A stretch of 64,000 nucleotides of DNA from assembly GCA_963820795.1 (NCBI GenBank), contig CAWGBJ010000006.1:164064-228063 (forward strand), written 5' to 3'. This document shows positions 1 to 7,596 of the stretch, piece by piece. Position numbers and translations under genes: made by a program. Source of the DNA: Roseiarcus sp963820795 (GTDB taxonomy: Bacteria > Pseudomonadota > Alphaproteobacteria > Rhizobiales > Beijerinckiaceae). The first letter of the stretch is position 1, and each line of letters starts with the position of its first letter. The notes under the pieces are model-generated. The model saw only the letters and a program-made list of their open reading frames with translations, searched no databases and was not told where the DNA came from.

Positions 1-768
1 GGCGCCGAGTTGCGTGAAGAAGCCGAGCTCGTCGTTGGCGATGTCCGGCAGCGGCTTCAGCGATGCGGGTTGCGGCTTTGCGTCCGCCTTGCCGAATTGG
101 CTCAGCGGCGTCAGGCGAAACTCTTTTTGCAGCGCGAGCGCCGGGGCTATATCTTCGCCTTGACTGAGTCTCAGCCGTCCCCACAGCCAGATCTTGTTTG
201 TGCCGACATCGAGTCGCGTGACGCCGGCCGCCAGCTCGCCCTTCCAGCCCGGCGGCACAAGCGCGAAGTTGCCCGCCTTGGTCCCGGTCGTACGGCGGCC
301 GATATAGTGCTCCAGCTCCTGCCACATATCGAAGACGTCGACGACGTAATAGCGGTCGTGCGTGTCGGGAACCGACAAGATGAACGGCTCGGTCAATTCG
401 ACGATCGCGCTCATGTAGAACGTGTCGTTGTTCGCCGTAGGCATGTCCTTTGAGGCCGCCGTCGCAAGCGCGCGCGCCCAGCCGATCTGGTTCAGGGGCG
501 CGCGATAGCTGGTCGGCGGGTTGTTCGCCGGCACGTCCGTATATTGCCGCGCGACGCGCTCCATCCGGACCAGCGGATAGCCCCACACATAGGCCTGAAT
601 CCCTTGCGCGTAGGCGTCGACCTCGGCGCCCTGGGCGAGGATTTCCGGCATGACCGGAGTCGTCAGCAACGCGTCGGGATAGTCTTCCGCGGCTGCGGAG
701 CCTGCCCAAAACGCTGCTGCTATGATCGTCGCGGCCAAGCGGCCGGGACGTTTGCCGACAGCGATCAC
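1..768 (-). CDS. DUF1254 domain exported protein (3' part cut by window edge)
   Basis: The reading frame is open for 256 codons and runs off the window. It begins at GTG 768, with GAGGGA about 6 nt upstream. Residues about 10-27 are hydrophobic and end in GSAAAEDY, which looks like a cleavable signal peptide, so the protein is probably periplasmic. The segments QAYVWGYPLVRMERVA and PTANNDTFYMSAIVEL are characteristic of DUF1254; in known members this domain is followed by DUF1214, which would lie beyond base 1. No enzymatic role is established for the family. It is divergent from a Crp-family gene across 225 bp, so that regulator may control it (inference). Confidence 0.85.
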   Translation of the reverse strand, partial: MIAVGKRPGRLAATIIAAAFWAGSAAAEDYPDALLTTPVMPEILAQGAEVDAYAQGIQAYVWGYPLVRMERVARQYTDVPANNPPTSYRAPLNQIGWARALATAASKDMPTANNDTFYMSAIVELTEPFILSVPDTHDRYYVVDVFDMWQELEHYIGRRTTGTKAGNFALVPPGWKGELAAGVTRLDVGTNKIWLWGRLRLSQGEDIAPALALQKEFRLTPLSQFGKADAKPQPASLKPLPDIANDELGFFTQLGA

Positions 769-780
769 TGTCGTCCCTCT

Positions 781-790
781 ATTGATCAAT
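781..790. promoter_or_regulatory. Perfect 10-bp palindrome in divergent intergenic region
   Basis: ATTGATCAAT is a perfect palindrome 13 bp upstream of the DUF1254 start and about 200 bp upstream of the Crp-family start. It resembles half-sites of Crp/Fnr operators but lacks the usual central spacer, so an operator role is only a possibility. The rest of the 769-993 gap contains no gene I can support. Confidence 0.2.
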
Positions 791-993
791 TGCCACCCCG
801 CGTCTTATGGCTGGCTTCGTCCGAGAAGTGCGAGCGCTGCCCGCGCGCGCTTAGTCCGGATTTCAGCTCCGGATTGACCGTCGGCGATCAATCGGCAAAG
901 ATTCTCGGGATTTCTGGCTCGGTGCGACGTCGCGTCGCGCCTGCAGGCCACGACGAGCGAGAGATCGACCGCAAAGGATTCATCCGACACGCC

Positions 994-1689
994 ATGCCCA
1001 CACTGCCGCAAGCGCATGCGATCGTCTCGCGCGAGGGCTGGCTCAGCTTCACGCCGCCGCCGTTTCGGCAGACCGTGCTCGACCGTTGCGCGTTGCAGGC
1101 GCTCAACGCGGGCGCGACCATCTATTCGGTCGGCGATCCGCCCGGCGGTATGTACGGACTGGTCCGCGGCAGTTTTGCTCTCTCCATCGCGCCCGGGGAA
1201 CGCGGCCCGTATGTCGCGCATTTCGCCAGGCCCGGCGCTTGGTTCGGCGAGGCCGCCGCCTTCACCGAACAGCCCCGGCGGATCGGCCTCGCGGTCACGC
1301 GCGATTCGAAACTGCTGCATCTCTCCCTGCCGGCAATCCGCGAGATTGTCGCGGCGGATCCCGGCGCCTGGCGATTTTTCGGCCTCGCGGCAATCGCCCA
1401 CAACGACGTCGCCATTGGCGGGGCCGACGATCTTTTGATTCGCGATCACGTCAAGCGCAGCGTCGCGGTGCTGTTGCGCCTGGGCGGCTGCCGATATCGT
1501 ACGCCGCCAGCCGCCGCGCCGATCGAAGTCGATGTCAGCCAGGAAGATTTCGCCGCCATGACCAATACGGCGCGCACCACGGCAGGCGCGGTCCTGCGCG
1601 CGCTCGAAGCCTCGGGCGCGGTCAGGGTGACCTACCGCCGCGTTAGCATTCTCGCGCCAGACAAGCTCAGGGAAATGCTGCAAGCTTGA
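994..1689 (+). CDS. Crp/Fnr-family transcriptional regulator
   Basis: 231 aa from ATG 994. The frame stays open upstream to 544, but that extension has no family character and would run under the DUF1254 gene. Residues about 20-130 form the cyclic-nucleotide-binding-like barrel, with GGMYGLVRGSFALS and GAWFGEAAAF as the typical strands. The C-terminal part (about 145-225) contains a winged helix, with VSQEDFAAMTNTARTTAG as the helix-turn-helix. There is no N-terminal cysteine cluster, so it is not an Fe-S Fnr; the ligand cannot be predicted. Length matches the family (about 220-240 aa). It is divergent from DUF1254, a likely candidate target (inference). Confidence 0.85.
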   Translation: MPTLPQAHAIVSREGWLSFTPPPFRQTVLDRCALQALNAGATIYSVGDPPGGMYGLVRGSFALSIAPGERGPYVAHFARPGAWFGEAAAFTEQPRRIGLAVTRDSKLLHLSLPAIREIVAADPGAWRFFGLAAIAHNDVAIGGADDLLIRDHVKRSVAVLLRLGGCRYRTPPAAAPIEVDVSQEDFAAMTNTARTTAGAVLRALEASGAVRVTYRRVSILAPDKLREMLQA

Positions 1690-2063
1690 TGGACCTGACG
1701 CGCCCGTTCGGGTTTCGCCGCCTCACCGGAACCTGCTCTTGGCGCTGTCAGCCGACATGGCGAAGGGCCGCTGATTATGACGAATGGCGCAGCCTCAGTT
1801 TCCGAGCCCTGAGTCTTCACCGCTGGGACAACTTCTTCATTGTGGCCGGGACTTCGGCGGCGGCGCTGGTCGGGTTGCTGTTCGGCGCAATCACGCTCGG
1901 CGCCAGCCACTCCACGCCACGCGAAGCTTTTGCCGCCAGCGCTTTTCTGACGCCGACGCTGATCAATTTCGGCAGCGCGTTATTCGAGCGCCTGTTCCTG
2001 CTGGCCCGTGGTCGTCCGCGTGGCCGATCGGAATCGTTTTGGGCCTGGGACCTCACCCTTTAG
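1686..2063 (+). pseudogene. Truncated, frameshifted small membrane protein remnant
   Basis: The frame encodes a recognisable membrane-protein core, RWDNFFIVAGTSAAALVGLL followed by FGAITLGA and STPREAFAASAFLTPTLINF, of an uncharacterised family of small integral membrane proteins. After about base 1990 the similarity jumps to the next frame (PWSSAWPIGIVLGLG), while the original frame becomes low-complexity and stops at 2063. The natural C-terminus is replaced by the end of hslU on the other strand. The first 25-30 codons also look non-native. Best read as a remnant with one frameshift and a lost 3' end; function unknown. Confidence 0.5.
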
Positions 2064-3364
2064 AGAATGAACCGGCTCAGGTCCGCGTTGCCCGCCAGAT
2101 CGCCGACGTGGCGCTCGACGAATTCGGCGTCGATGCTGACCTTTTCGCCCGAGCGGTCCGCCGCGGTGAAGCTCACCTCGTCGAGCACGCGCTCCATCAC
2201 CGTCTGCAGCCGCCTGGCGCCGATGTTCTCGACCGAGCCGTTGACCTTGGCGGCGATGCGGGCGATGGCGGCGATCGCATCGTCGGAGAATTCGAGTTCG
2301 ATGCCCTCGGTGCGCATCAGCGCCACATATTGCTTGATCAGGCTCGCCTCGGTGTCGGTCAGGATGCGCCTGAAGTCCTCTTCCGTCAGGGAACTGAGTT
2401 CGACCCGGATCGGCAGGCGGCCCTGAAGCTCCGGCAGAAGGTCGGACGGCCGCGAAATATGGAAGGCGCCGGAGGCGACGAAGAGGATATGGTCGGTCTT
2501 GATTGTGCCGTGCTTGGTGGCGACGGTCGTGCCCTCGATCAGCGGCAGGAGATCGCGCTGCACGCCTTCGCGGGAGACGTCCGCGCCGCCGCGTCCCTCG
2601 CGGGCGCAGATCTTGTCGATCTCGTCGATGAAGACGATGCCGTTGCTCTCAACCTCGCTGATCGCGTCGTGCACGATCGCGTCCTGGTCGAGCATTTTTT
2701 CCGCTTCCGCCGAGACCAGCGGCTCGTGCGCCTCGGCGACGCTCAGACGCTTGGGCTTGGTCCGCTGGCTGCCCCGGCCGAAAATGTCGGCGATGTTGAT
2801 CGCGCCGATCGAGGCGCCGGGCATGTTCGGCAGTTCGAACATCGGCACGCCGCTGCCGCTCTGCGGCAATTCGACCTCGATCTCCTTGTCGTCGAGCTCG
2901 CCGGCGCGCAGCCTGCGGCGGAAGGCTTCGCGCGTCGCCGACGACGAATTGACGCCGACCAGCGCGTCGAGCACCCGCTCTTCCGCCGCGAGCTCGGCCT
3001 TGGCCTCGATGTCCTTGCGCTTGCGGCTCTTGACCAGGCCGATGGCGACTTCGATGAGATCGCGCACGATCTGCTCGACGTCGCGGCCGACATAGCCGAC
3101 CTCGGTGAATTTCGTCGCTTCGACCTTGAGGAACGGCGCGCCGGCGAGTCTGGCGAGGCGCCGGGCGATCTCGGTCTTGCCGCAGCCGGTCGGGCCGATC
3201 ATCAGGATGTTCTTCGGCATCACTTCTTCGCGCATCGGCGAGGCGAGCCTCAGGCGCCGCCATCGGTTGCGCAGCGCAATGGCGACCGCGCGCTTGGCGT
3301 CCCCCTGCCCGACGATGTACCGGTCGAGTTCGGAGACGATTTCGCGAGGGCTCAGGTCCGACAT
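2060..3364 (-). CDS. hslU: ATP-dependent protease ATPase subunit HslU (ClpY)
   Basis: 434 aa, full length for the family. HslU is the AAA+ unfoldase that feeds substrates to the HslV peptidase in the cytoplasm. The N-terminus reads SPREIVSELDRYIVGQGDAK; Walker A is GPTGCGKTEIARRLA (about residue 60), Walker B is NGIVFIDEIDK, the I-domain lies between them, and the C-terminal arginine finger region ends in RFIL, the tail that docks into HslV. The start is ATG 3364; longer in-frame readings run into hslV. Only 5 bp separate it from the hslV stop, so the two are co-transcribed. Confidence 0.97.
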   Translation of the reverse strand: MSDLSPREIVSELDRYIVGQGDAKRAVAIALRNRWRRLRLASPMREEVMPKNILMIGPTGCGKTEIARRLARLAGAPFLKVEATKFTEVGYVGRDVEQIVRDLIEVAIGLVKSRKRKDIEAKAELAAEERVLDALVGVNSSSATREAFRRRLRAGELDDKEIEVELPQSGSGVPMFELPNMPGASIGAINIADIFGRGSQRTKPKRLSVAEAHEPLVSAEAEKMLDQDAIVHDAISEVESNGIVFIDEIDKICAREGRGGADVSREGVQRDLLPLIEGTTVATKHGTIKTDHILFVASGAFHISRPSDLLPELQGRLPIRVELSSLTEEDFRRILTDTEASLIKQYVALMRTEGIELEFSDDAIAAIARIAAKVNGSVENIGARRLQTVMERVLDEVSFTAADRSGEKVSIDAEFVERHVGDLAGNADLSRFIL

Positions 3365-3369
3365 GGGCT

Positions 3370-3936
3370 TTACAGGCTTTCGACGATCAGGTTGTCGTTG
3401 GTGTAAACGCAGATCTCGGCGGCGATGCGCATCGACCGGCGGACGATTTCTTCCGCCTCCATCGGCATCGGCAGGAGCGCACGAGCGGCGGCGAGGGCGA
3501 AATTGCCGCCCGAGCCGATCGCCATCGCCGAACCCCATTCGTCGGCTTCCGGCTCGAGCACGTCGCCCGAGCCCGAGAGGGTGAAGCCGGAGCCCCGATC
3601 GGCGACGACCAGCATCGCCTCGAGCCGGCGCAGATAGCGGTCGGTGCGCCAGTCCTTCGCCAGTTCGACGCAGGCGCGGGCGAGCTGACCGGGATATTGC
3701 TCGAGCTTCGCCTCCAGCCGCTCGAACAGGGTGAAGGCGTCGGCGGTGGCCCCGGCGAAGCCGGCGATCACCTCGCCCTTGGCGAGCCGGCGAACCTTGC
3801 GCGCGTTCGCCTTGACCACCGTCTGCCCCATGCTGACCTGGCCGTCGCCGCCGATCACCACTTTGCCGCCCTTGCGCACCATGAGAATGGTCGTGGCATG
3901 CCATCCCGGCGCGCGGGGGGCGGGATCGTCAGACAT
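3370..3936 (-). CDS. hslV: ATP-dependent protease peptidase subunit HslV (ClpQ)
   Basis: 188 aa. HslV is the proteasome-like threonine peptidase that assembles as a double hexamer with HslU. The catalytic Thr is in HATTILMVRKGGKVVIGGDG; the N-terminal dozen residues before it would be processed off. GDGQVS and SGSGGNFALAAARAL are family motifs. It is first in the hslVU operon, 37 bp downstream of a sigma-32-like promoter, in line with known heat-shock control of this protease. Confidence 0.97.
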   Translation of the reverse strand: MSDDPAPRAPGWHATTILMVRKGGKVVIGGDGQVSMGQTVVKANARKVRRLAKGEVIAGFAGATADAFTLFERLEAKLEQYPGQLARACVELAKDWRTDRYLRRLEAMLVVADRGSGFTLSGSGDVLEPEADEWGSAMAIGSGGNFALAAARALLPMPMEAEEIVRRSMRIAAEICVYTNDNLIVESL

Positions 3937-3972
3937 CGGGCGGCAGGTCCTTTGAGCGGGCGAACGCCGGAT

Positions 3973-3999
3973 GTATGGGCCCAGCGCGCAACACGCAAG
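3973..3999 (-). promoter_or_regulatory. Putative heat-shock (RpoH/sigma-32) promoter of hslVU
   Basis: On the minus strand CTTG (3999-3996) is followed after 16 bp by CCCATAC (3979-3973), close to the sigma-32 consensus CTTGAAA / CCCCATnT. The -10 ends 36 bp before the hslV start. hslVU is a classical RpoH target in proteobacteria. The assignment rests on the sequence match and gene identity only. Confidence 0.55.
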
Positions 4000-4002
4000 T
4001 CC

Positions 4003-4015
4003 GCGGCCCTGCGCA
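4003..4015. repeat. Left direct repeat flanking ISAs1-family element
   Basis: GCGGCCCTGCGCA lies directly outside the left end of the element and is repeated without mismatch directly outside the right end (5092-5104). This is a probable target-site duplication. ISAs1-family duplications are usually 8-10 bp, so a few of the 13 identical bases may be chance. Confidence 0.8.
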
Positions 4016-5091
4016 CAGGGCGAATCCCCAATCGTTAAGGGTCATTTAACCAAGATTGATTCGAAGGGGCGTTTGAGGAGGACGCCATGGCACTGGGGGG
4101 AGACGTGGGACGGGATTGAGGAGATCGCGACCGGGGCTGACGGCGCGCGGTCCTGCCGTTTGCCGAGGGCGTTCCGACGGCGCAGATCGCAAAATCGGCG
4201 CGTCGGCCGCGCATTCGCCGGCGAGCGCTGGCAGGGACCGAGGCTTTGCCGCGTGGGCGCGACGGGGGGCGCGCGCGAGGTGATTGCGGTGGCGGCAAGA
4301 CGCTGCGCGGTCGAAGATGTCGTCGGAGGGGACGGGCGCGCTGCGGTTTCGGCTTACGCCACCGAGGCCGGGCTGGTGCTGGCGCAGCGAGCGGTCGAGG
4401 GGAAGTCGAACGAGATCACGGCGATTCCCGAACTCCTGGATATGCTCAACCTCAAGGGCGCGATCGTCACCATCGACGCGATGGGAACGCAGAAGGAGAT
4501 CGCCCGGCGCATCGTCGACAAGGGCGCCGATTACGTGCTCGCCCTCAAAGGCAATCAGACGAGCCTGCACGCGGACGCCGCGCTTTTCTTCGCCGACCCC
4601 GTCTGCGCCGCGACCTGCGCGCGCGAGGCCGAGACCGACGCCGGCCACGGCCGGATCGAAGAGCGTCTGTGCCGCGCCGCCGACGCAAGCTGGCTCGTCG
4701 AGCGCCACCCCGAGTGGAAGGGCCTGCGATCCTTCGCTGCCGTCACCGCCCGGCGCATCGACAAAAAGAGCGGCGCCGAAAGCTTTGAGACGAGGTTCTA
4801 TGTCAGTTCGCTCGAACCTGACCCGAGAGTCATCCTCGCCGGCGTGCGCGCCCATTGGGGCATCGAAAACAATCTCCACTGGACAATGGACGTGACCTTC
4901 GACGAAGACCGCTGCCGAACCCGAAAAGATCTTTCGCCTCTCAACCTGGCGGTCATCCGCCACACCGCCTTCAATATCTTAAAGGCCAACAAAACCCCCG
5001 GATCGCTCCGACGAAAACGCATCAGAGCCTGCATCGACCCAAAATTCCGGACCAACCTTTTCGCAGCTTAACGATTTAGGACTTTGCCCTG
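4016..5091 (+). mobile_element. ISAs1-family insertion sequence, degenerate copy
   Basis: 1,076 bp bounded by imperfect terminal inverted repeats. The left end begins CAGGGCGAATCCCCAATCGT and the right end, read inward, begins CAGGGCAAAGTCCTAAATCG, both running on into TTAAG. The CAGGGC start is typical of ISAs1-family ends. A perfect 13-bp direct repeat flanks it. Family members are normally 1.2-1.4 kb, so this copy seems to have lost sequence, mainly in the 5' half of the transposase. It sits just upstream of the hslVU promoter. Confidence 0.85.
4087..5071 (+). pseudogene. ISAs1-family transposase, N-terminal half degraded
   Basis: The C-terminal two-thirds is clean: SAYATEAGLVLAQRAVEGKS, TIDAMGTQKEIARRIVDKGA, DYVLALKGNQ, HWGIENNLHWTMDVTFDED and LNLAVIRHTAFNILK, all hallmarks of the ISAs1 DDE transposase. 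Upstream, recognisable pieces are split over three frames: GGKTLRG in one, RSKMSSEGTGAL in a second, and the main frame from about 4340. An in-frame stop also follows the first codons at 4087. The product cannot be functional as written. The main frame is formally open from 3971, but that part lies outside the IS. Confidence 0.8.
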
Positions 5092-5104
5092 GCGGCCCTG
5101 CGCA
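5092..5104. repeat. Right direct repeat flanking ISAs1-family element
   Basis: Exact copy of 4003-4015, immediately outside the right inverted repeat; together they define the insertion. Confidence 0.8.
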
Positions 5105-5151
5105 GCCCTCTCGACTTCTTAGGGAATTCTGCCGGAGGGCCGTCGGGCCGG

Positions 5152-5355
5152 TCAGTTAAAGGCGACGCCGCATTTGAGTCCGAGACGGCGAAACACGACC
5201 GCTGCCGGGCAGAAGCCGGTGACGGCGGACTGGATCAGATTGACGCCGGCGAAGGCGGTCAAGAGCAGCCAATACGGGCTAACGACATACCCGAGCGCAA
5301 CGCTCAGGAGGACAATCAAGCCGGCGAAGGCGAGCACGGCGCGGTCGAGATTCAT
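5152..5355 (-). CDS. DUF2892 (YgaP-like) small membrane protein
   Basis: 67 aa with two predicted membrane segments (about 8-27 and 28-48), VLAFAGLIVLLSVALGYVV and WLLLTAFAGVNLIQSAVTGF, followed by CPAAVVFRRLGLKCG. This is the DUF2892 transmembrane unit, which in E. coli YgaP is fused to a rhodanese domain. A separate rhodanese gene lies at 5889, so the two parts of YgaP may be encoded here as separate proteins. It is divergent from the carboxymuconolactone-decarboxylase-family gene. A role in sulfur or thiol handling is an inference. Confidence 0.85.
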   Translation of the reverse strand: MNLDRAVLAFAGLIVLLSVALGYVVSPYWLLLTAFAGVNLIQSAVTGFCPAAVVFRRLGLKCGVAFN

Positions 5356-5418
5356 GAGGTCAATTCCCTGTTGCGCGGCCGCTTCCGGACCGGCTGAGGC
5401 CTGCGGCGATTTTTCATA

Positions 5419-5448
5419 TTGCTAAATTAGTATGTTTGCACATATAGT
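5419..5448 (+). promoter_or_regulatory. Putative sigma-70 promoter overlapped by palindrome CTAAATTAG
   Basis: TTGCTA (5419-5424), an 18-bp spacer and TATAGT (5443-5448) would start transcription about 48 bp before the gene at 5503. The near-palindrome CTAA-A-TTAG (5422-5430) overlaps the -35, an arrangement expected for a repressor site. AT-rich operators of this kind precede YgaP-type and persulfide-responsive genes in other proteobacteria, but the regulator is not visible here. Confidence 0.4.
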
Positions 5449-5502
5449 CAAGCAGACGAAGTTGGGAATGTGGGTCCCCCCCCGGGGACGAAAGGAGTTG
5501 TC

Positions 5503-5874
5503 ATGGAAACCGCCAATTGGCCGGAGCTGACCCGGAACCTGAGCGTCGAGCTGAGGAACCTGCGCGGCGGCGCGCCTGAGGTGATGAAGGCGTTTTCATC
5601 GATCGCCCAGGCGGCGCTGGCTCAAGGGGCGCTCGATCCGAAGAGCAAGGAACTGATCGCGCTCGGCATTTCGGTCGCTATCCGCTGCGACGACTGCATC
5701 GCCTTCCATGTCAAGGCGGCGGTCGACCGCGGCGCCTCGCGCGAGGAAATCCTCGAAACGCTCGGCATGGCGATCTATATGGGCGCCGGTCCGTCGGCGA
5801 TGTACGCCAGCCATGCGCTCGGCGCCTATACGCAGTTCGCCGCCGCCAAGGCGGCCTCGTCAAATGCCGCCTGA
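5503..5874 (+). CDS. Carboxymuconolactone decarboxylase / AhpD-like family protein
   Basis: 123 aa from ATG 5503, which has AAAGGAG 5 nt upstream; the frame is open from 5470 but that extension contains a run of C and no RBS. The motif CDDCIAFHVKAAVDRGASRE carries the CxxC-x3-H of AhpD-like peroxidase folds, followed by EEILETLGMAIYMGAGPSAMYASHAL. Such proteins are often thiol-dependent peroxidases or disulfide reductants rather than true decarboxylases. It is followed 14 bp later by a rhodanese gene, so the pair probably forms an operon for thiol or sulfane-sulfur stress (inference). Confidence 0.88.
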   Translation: METANWPELTRNLSVELRNLRGGAPEVMKAFSSIAQAALAQGALDPKSKELIALGISVAIRCDDCIAFHVKAAVDRGASREEILETLGMAIYMGAGPSAMYASHALGAYTQFAAAKAASSNAA

Positions 5875-5888
5875 CCGAGGAGTTTCGG

Positions 5889-6230
5889 ATGTTCAAGAAC
5901 CCCTTTTCCTCATCGGCCGCCTCCGACGCGGACACCGTCGAATTTGAGGCCTTCGTTCAGGCGGTCGACGCCGGCGAGGTCGCTGTCGTCGATGTCCGCG
6001 AGCCGCATGAGTTCGCCGCCGGCCACATTCCGGAGTCGGTGAACCTGCCCCTCTCGCGCTTCGATCCGGCAGAGCTGCCGTCAGGCAAGCCGGTGATCCT
6101 GATCTGCCAGGCCGGCGGCCGCTCCCGTAACGCCCTCAATCAGGCGCGGGCCCGCGGACGGGAAGATGTGAAGCACTACGCGGGCGGCATGAACGGCTGG
6201 CGCATGCGCGGCGGCGACGTGATGGTTTGA
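5889..6230 (+). CDS. Rhodanese-like sulfurtransferase
   Basis: 113 aa, single rhodanese domain. VDVREPHEFAAGHIPESVNL is the substrate-side motif and CQAGGRS the active-site loop, with Cys as the persulfide carrier; YAGGMNGWRMRGG closes the domain. It lacks a signal peptide, so it is cytoplasmic. It is co-directional with, and 14 bp from, the AhpD-like gene; with the divergent DUF2892 gene it recreates the YgaP domain set. Confidence 0.92.
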   Translation: MFKNPFSSSAASDADTVEFEAFVQAVDAGEVAVVDVREPHEFAAGHIPESVNLPLSRFDPAELPSGKPVILICQAGGRSRNALNQARARGREDVKHYAGGMNGWRMRGGDVMV

Positions 6231-6264
6231 GGTTCGGGCGGGTCCAAGGGAGCCGGGACGCCGT

Positions 6265-6402
6265 TTAGGCGCTCGGCTGGACAGCGCCGAAATGTTCGAA
6301 CACGAATCTATATGTGCGGTCGACCTTGTCGCCCCACAGCTCCGGCCCGTAGACCGGCGGCAGGAAATCAGGTCGACGATCGCCCTCCCGCGAATGGGAA
6401 TG
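6265..6402 (-). pseudogene. C-terminal fragment of an unidentified gene
   Basis: On the minus strand about 45 codons read cleanly to TAA at 6265, including FLPPVYGPELWGDKVDRTY and RFVFEHFGAVQPSA. The composition looks like real protein rather than a shadow, but I cannot name the family. No matching upstream part is seen across the IS1595 insertion at 6438, so it appears to be a stranded 3' end. Confidence 0.35.
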
Positions 6403-6429
6403 TGGTTCACCCACCTTACTTGACTAGGC

Positions 6430-6437
6430 AACAATTG
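6430..6437. repeat. Left target-site duplication of IS1595-family element
   Basis: AACAATTG immediately precedes the left inverted repeat and recurs exactly after the right one (7589-7596). Eight bp is the usual duplication length of the IS1595 family. Confidence 0.9.
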
Positions 6438-7588
6438 GGCGCTTATAGCGTTATCTGTTGGTTTTGCTATTCTGGGTACCTCTGATTCGCGGAGGTCGGG
6501 GTGAAGAGCGCGGAGTTTGAGGATTGGTTGACCGGGATCGCAAGGCTGAGCCCGGCCCAGCGGCGACAGGCGCTGGAAGCGCTTTGCGAGGCCAAGGAGG
6601 TCGATGAAGGCGCTGCGCCGGACCCTGGCGGATCGGGCGAAACGCGGCAGCCGGGAGCCTGGCCGGCGAAGGCGACGAGGGGTAGAAGGGCCTCGGAGCG
6701 CCGGGTTCGGGAGGACGCGCTGGGGGCTGTCGGCCATGGCAAGGTCGAACGCCGGGGTTGCCCCCACTGCGGCGGGCGGGACATCGTCGCCTGGGGCCGG
6801 GCGAACGCTGTGGCGCGCTATCGCTGCAAGAGCTGCGGGCGCACCTTCAACCCCCTGACCAAGACGCCGATGGCGCGACTGCGCAAAAAGGAGCGCTGGC
6901 TCGATCACGCCCAGGCGATGATCGAGGGAACCAGCGTGGCGAAGGCCGCCGAGCGCTGCGATGTCCATGCCAGCACGGCGTTCCGCTGGCGTCACCGTTT
7001 TCTCGGCTCGCCCGCCTTGGACAAGCCCAAGACGTTGACTGGAATTGTCGAGGCGGACGAGACGTTCATCCTGAAATCGTTCAAGGGCCGACGCTCCGAT
7101 CTTCCCCGCCGGCCGCGCAAGCGGGGCGGCAAGGCGAAGCACCCCGGCCTGTTCTTCGAGAACATTCCCATCCTCGTGGCGCGCGACCGCGACGGCGCGA
7201 CCGTCGACGCCGTGTTGCCGAATGTCGACCGCGCCTCGATCGCAGCCGTGCTCGACGGCGTCGTCACGCCCGCCAACCGGTTCGTCTGCGACGGCGGAAA
7301 GGCCATCGTCGCCTTCGCCCGCAGGGCGAACATCCCGGTTCATGTCGTGCCCGCGCCGGGCAAGCCCAGCCCCGAGGCGCCCGACTTCCACTTAAACAAC
7401 GTCAACGCCTATCACGGCCGGCTCAAGGAATGGATGCGCCGCTTCCACGGCGTCGCCACCAAAAACTTGCCCAACTACCTGGGTTGGAGACGAGCCCTGG
7501 AAGCATGGGGAGACCAAGCCAACCCGCCAAACTGGATCCTCGGCGCCATTGGCATGGGACCGTACCAACAGCTAACGCGATAAGCGCC
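6438..7588 (+). mobile_element. IS1595-family insertion sequence, structurally complete
   Basis: 1,151 bp. The left end begins GGCGCTTATAGCGTTATCTG and the right end, read inward, begins GGCGCTTATCGCGTTAGCTG, both followed by TTGGT, giving inverted repeats of about 25 bp with two differences. Perfect 8-bp duplications flank it, and one intact transposase fills it. The element could still be active. Confidence 0.93.
6501..7583 (+). CDS. IS1595-family (ISXO2-like) transposase
   Basis: 360 aa from GTG 6501, with GGAGG 5 nt upstream. An N-terminal zinc ribbon (CPHCGGRD ... YRCKSCGRTFNPLTKTPMAR) precedes a helix-turn-helix (GTSVAKAAERCDVHASTAFRW) and the DDE-type core ISXO2-like domain: GIVEADETFIL gives the first acidic residue, FVCDGGKAIVAF the second, and FHLNNVNAYHGRLKEW the third site (N/H type). 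It ends in the right inverted repeat. No frame breaks are seen. Confidence 0.93.
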   Translation: MKSAEFEDWLTGIARLSPAQRRQALEALCEAKEVDEGAAPDPGGSGETRQPGAWPAKATRGRRASERRVREDALGAVGHGKVERRGCPHCGGRDIVAWGRANAVARYRCKSCGRTFNPLTKTPMARLRKKERWLDHAQAMIEGTSVAKAAERCDVHASTAFRWRHRFLGSPALDKPKTLTGIVEADETFILKSFKGRRSDLPRRPRKRGGKAKHPGLFFENIPILVARDRDGATVDAVLPNVDRASIAAVLDGVVTPANRFVCDGGKAIVAFARRANIPVHVVPAPGKPSPEAPDFHLNNVNAYHGRLKEWMRRFHGVATKNLPNYLGWRRALEAWGDQANPPNWILGAIGMGPYQQLTR

Positions 7589-7596
7589 AACAATTG
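7589..7596. repeat. Right target-site duplication of IS1595-family element
   Basis: AACAATTG, exact copy of 6430-6437. Confidence 0.9.

Noticed and set aside
885..975. Possible Fnr-type operator (TTGA...TCAA) upstream of the Crp-family gene.
   Set aside because: Spacing between half-sites is 10 bp rather than the expected 6, so it does not match the motif.
805..1683. Long open frame on the minus strand opposite the Crp-family gene.
   Set aside because: Composition is arginine-rich and without family motifs; the plus-strand frame has clear cNMP-binding and helix-turn-helix motifs.
1784..3406. 540-codon plus-strand open frame across hslU.
   Set aside because: Antisense shadow of a high-GC gene; hslU is unmistakable on the other strand.
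6081..7391. 436-codon minus-strand frame across the IS1595 transposase.
   Set aside because: Antisense shadow; the element's transposase, ends and duplications are all on the plus-strand reading.
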